Assembly (NCBI GenBank): GCA_023246535.1 | Contig: JAHFIF010000049.1 | Span: 741-8,546, forward strand | DNA from: a bacterium | GTDB taxonomy: Bacteria; Patescibacteriota; Patescibacteriia; CAIQCM01 | Reading direction: 5' to 3' | DNA length: 7,806 bases | Translations under genes and position numbers: made by a program | Notes under the pieces: generated by a model | Databases searched by the model: none | What the model was told of the DNA's origin: nothing | The model's input: only the letters and a program-made list of their open reading frames with translations | Shown here: positions 5,986 through 7,806 of the stretch, in pieces | How the letters are laid out: each line of letters opens with the position of its first letter | Numbering within the stretch: the first letter of the stretch is position 1

Positions 5986-7238
5986 TGGATGAGGAAGAGC
6001 GCGGCGGACGCGGCAAACATCGCCGCCGTTGCAAACCAGCCGAAGATTTTGGCTAACTTTCCGTTCACATGCCGCCCCATCACCAGCTTGTTCCCGGCGA
6101 TCAGCAGGATCAGGACCATGAGCACCGGCGCAATGACGCCGTTTAGCGCCGCGGCGTAATACAGCAGCCGGAACGGCGGGATCCCCATGAAATTGATCAG
6201 AATCCCGACGAGCGTCGCGATCGTGATGATGCCGTAAAAACCGTGCGCGTCGCGCAACTTGCGATACAGCCCCGAACGCCAGCCCAGCGTCTCGGCCACG
6301 GCGTAAGAAGCCGAACCGGCCAGCACCGGAACAGCCAGCAGCCCGACGCCGATGACGCCGAAAGCAAAGATGATCGAAGTGAACGGGCCGGCCAGCGGCC
6401 GGAGCGCCGCCGCCGCTTCGGTGGCGGTCGACACATTCATAATCCCCGCCCGCCCCAAGGTCGAAGCCGTCGTCGCAATGATGAAAAAGGTTATGACGTT
6501 GGAAAAGACCATGCCGACCGCCGTGTCGAAACGCATCCGCTTGATGTCGCCGCGGACGGCTTTCGGCTTGCCTTGGTCCATGGCCGCGAGCCGCCCCTCG
6601 GCGACCTGTTCTTCATTCTCCTGGCTGGCCTGCCAAAAGAACAGGTAGGGCGAAATGGTCGTGCCCAAAATGGCGACCAGGTTGAAAAAATACGCCTTGT
6701 TCATCTGGAGCGACGGAACGAACAGCGCCCGCAGGATATGCGTCCAATCCTGCTTAACGGCAAAAGCGGCGGCCACGTAGGCGAACAGCGACATGGCAAA
6801 ATATTTCAAATAGCGCGAATAGGTTTTGTAGGAAACAAAGATCTCGAGCGCCAGGATCACGATCACCATGCCGATGAGCCAAACGATGAAACTGCCGCCC
6901 GCCACCAGCTGCGCGGACGAGGCCATGGCGCCGAGGTCGGCGCCGATGTTCACGGTATTCGCCAAAAGCAGCAAAAGAACCGCGCCAAAAAGGACGGTTC
7001 GTCCGAAACGCTCCTTGATGACCGCGGCCAGCCCCCGCCCGGTCACGATCCCGATTCGCGCGCACATTTCCTGGATGGCGATCATGAACGGGATGGCAAA
7101 CAGCGCGATCCACAGCTGCGAATACCCGAACTGCGCGCCGGTCTGGGAATAAGTGGCGATCCCCGACGGATCGTCGTCGGCCGCGCCGGTGACAAAACCC
7201 GGACCGAGGCGTTTGAGGATTTTCTTTATTTTGTTCAT
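5982..7238 (-). CDS. NRAMP/SLC11-family transporter with non-canonical metal-binding site
   Basis: 418 residues and about 11 transmembrane helices, the family norm. The N-terminus has the family's GPGFVTGAADDDPSGIATY (12-30): the TM1 site DPGN reads D23-P24-S25-G26, keeping Asp but replacing Asn with Gly. The TM6 site, normally A-T-V-M-P-H-N in Mn/Fe transporters, reads T193-T194-I195-S196-P197-Y198, so the metal-coordinating Met is Ser and the His is Tyr. Known family members move Mn2+ or Fe2+ with protons; members without this Met include Mg2+ (NRMT), aluminium and non-transporting relatives, so the substrate may be a hard ion such as Mg2+. That is inference. The ATG at 7238 fits a basic N-terminus just before TM1 and a promoter whose start would fall on it. 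Divides from the upstream peptidase gene by a terminator. Confidence 0.87.
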   Translation of the reverse strand: MNKIKKILKRLGPGFVTGAADDDPSGIATYSQTGAQFGYSQLWIALFAIPFMIAIQEMCARIGIVTGRGLAAVIKERFGRTVLFGAVLLLLLANTVNIGADLGAMASSAQLVAGGSFIVWLIGMVIVILALEIFVSYKTYSRYLKYFAMSLFAYVAAAFAVKQDWTHILRALFVPSLQMNKAYFFNLVAILGTTISPYLFFWQASQENEEQVAEGRLAAMDQGKPKAVRGDIKRMRFDTAVGMVFSNVITFFIIATTASTLGRAGIMNVSTATEAAAALRPLAGPFTSIIFAFGVIGVGLLAVPVLAGSASYAVAETLGWRSGLYRKLRDAHGFYGIITIATLVGILINFMGIPPFRLLYYAAALNGVIAPVLMVLILLIAGNKLVMGRHVNGKLAKIFGWFATAAMFAASAALFLIH

Positions 7239-7244
7239 GCTCGC

Positions 7245-7273
7245 AGTATAGCAAAAAGCGAGCCGGCAGACAC
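7245..7273 (-). promoter_or_regulatory. Extended -10 promoter giving a leaderless NRAMP mRNA
   Basis: TGC-TATACT (minus strand, 7253-7245) is an extended -10 with five of six matches to TATAAT. The -35 position after 17 bases (GTGTCT, 7273-7268) is weak, as expected for extended -10 promoters. Only six bases separate the -10 from the ATG, so the transcript should begin at or next to the A of the ATG. The element overlaps the T-tract of the upstream terminator. Confidence 0.55.
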
Positions 7274-7284
7274 CGGGCTCGCTT
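7253..7284 (-). terminator. Intrinsic terminator of the C39-like peptidase gene
   Basis: A perfect 9-bp stem, AAGCGAGCC (minus strand, 7284-7276) with GGCTCGCTT (7264-7256), 11-base loop, followed by a run of five T whose first two lie in the stem. It starts 7 bases after the TAA at 7292. The plus strand also has six or more T a few bases past the same stem, so it could stop transcription both ways. Confidence 0.75.
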
Positions 7285-7291
7285 GCATTTT

Positions 7292-7806
7292 TTATGGACC
7301 GATGGCGGCCCCGTCCTTAAAGCCGTTAAGCCAATCGGGCGCGACAACGTTAACCCAGGACCAGCTCCACGAACGGGCGGCGAATACCGACGGCGCGCGC
7401 ACATAGCGTTTAACGTTCCCCGACAAGAAATAGATGCGGTGGCTGTCGGCGGTTTTCGCCAGTTTGGGATAAGTGAAAATTAAACGGGCCGGGCCGTCGG
7501 TCTTTTTGTCGGCATAGTCGTAATCGCGGACTGCGTTCATGAGCGCGTCATAGCCGTAGCGGTGTCCCGGACCGTCGATCAGGTCGCCGGTATCGTTCAC
7601 AATGAACTCCCGCGCCGCGTCGTCATAGCCGATAATGACGAACATATGATACCCGGAAGCGGTCGGCAGGAACGGAATGTTCTTGTTCCCGAGCGTAAAA
7701 CCGTTGATGGGAGCAATGACCGGGCGGCCGCCGTCGAGTTCGGACTTAACGTCGCCCGCCGTCGGGGCTTCGACGATCCGGCCGTTGAAATCGGAATTGT
7801 CGGCGA
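7292..7806 (-). CDS. C39-family (papain-like) peptidase, C-terminal part only
   Basis: The frame is open to the right edge: 170 residues are visible (53 upstream of the internal Met at 7645, which is not the start). GGRPVIAPINGF, then SGYHMFVIIGYDD and FIVNDTGD, match the second half of the peptidase C39-like domain: the His of GYHMFVIIGYDD is the expected catalytic His and the Asn/Asp of VNDTG the third triad position. The catalytic Cys would lie upstream, outside the window. Related proteins cleave leader peptides or wall-associated substrates, and many are secreted; secretion cannot be judged here. After the domain there is a tail of about 60 residues with an alternating SWSWSW stretch, possibly beta-strand. 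Many single-domain homologues I recall in Patescibacteria end near the VNDPG/YDA region, so the tail may be an extra element. Ends at a strong terminator. Confidence 0.75.
   Translation of the reverse strand, partial: ADNSDFNGRIVEAPTAGDVKSELDGGRPVIAPINGFTLGNKNIPFLPTASGYHMFVIIGYDDAAREFIVNDTGDLIDGPGHRYGYDALMNAVRDYDYADKKTDGPARLIFTYPKLAKTADSHRIYFLSGNVKRYVRAPSVFAARSWSWSWVNVVAPDWLNGFKDGAAIGP

Noticed and set aside
6243..7406. A 387-codon plus-strand open frame across the NRAMP gene
   Set aside because: Low-complexity Arg/Gln/Asp/His composition with no family match, and it runs across the terminator and promoter between two well-supported minus-strand genes.

Overview
All genes read on the minus strand, so gene order runs from the right edge to the left. 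The DNA is GC-rich. The right two thirds (about 2417-7806) resembles a Patescibacteria/CPR-type bacterium: a C39-like peptidase of a type I associate with that group, very short or no 5' leaders, and intergenic gaps of 1-8 bases. This placement is an inference from protein style and is moderate to low in confidence.

Right to left: (1) the C-terminal part of a C39-family peptidase (7292-7806) ending at a strong intrinsic terminator; (2) an NRAMP-family transporter (5982-7238) with an altered metal site, whose extended -10 promoter overlaps that terminator and sits so close to the ATG that the mRNA is probably leaderless; (3) a tight four-gene run, 5946 to 2417, with its own promoter inside the NRAMP stop region: AI-2E family permease, unknown polytopic membrane protein, membrane-anchored HtrA/PDZ protein, and Wzz-like polysaccharide chain-length protein, closed by a terminator at 2369-2388. 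All four products are membrane or envelope proteins. The HtrA-like member has lost all three catalytic positions (His to Ala, Asp to Gly, Ser to Thr) and is best read as a pseudoprotease.

Left third (1-2370): two genes that look different. A bitopic protein with an eight-cysteine extracytoplasmic tail (1510-2127) is preceded by a good promoter (TTGACA, 17 bp, TAAGTT) and a leader of about 186 nt packed with hairpins, some mutually exclusive. Next is a secreted cysteine-rich protein with a C-terminal beta-barrel-like domain (1-1288, running off the left edge), also behind a hairpin leader. Both have clear Shine-Dalgarno sequences and strongly prefer AAG lysine codons, unlike the genes to the right. 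The change falls at about 2128-2416 and could mark horizontal transfer, a functional class of exported proteins, or an assembly join.

The most interesting items are the inactivated HtrA in an envelope operon, the NRAMP protein without its metal-binding Met, the riboswitch-like leader, and the paired cysteine-rich surface proteins. There is no rRNA, tRNA, CRISPR array or insertion sequence that I can see.
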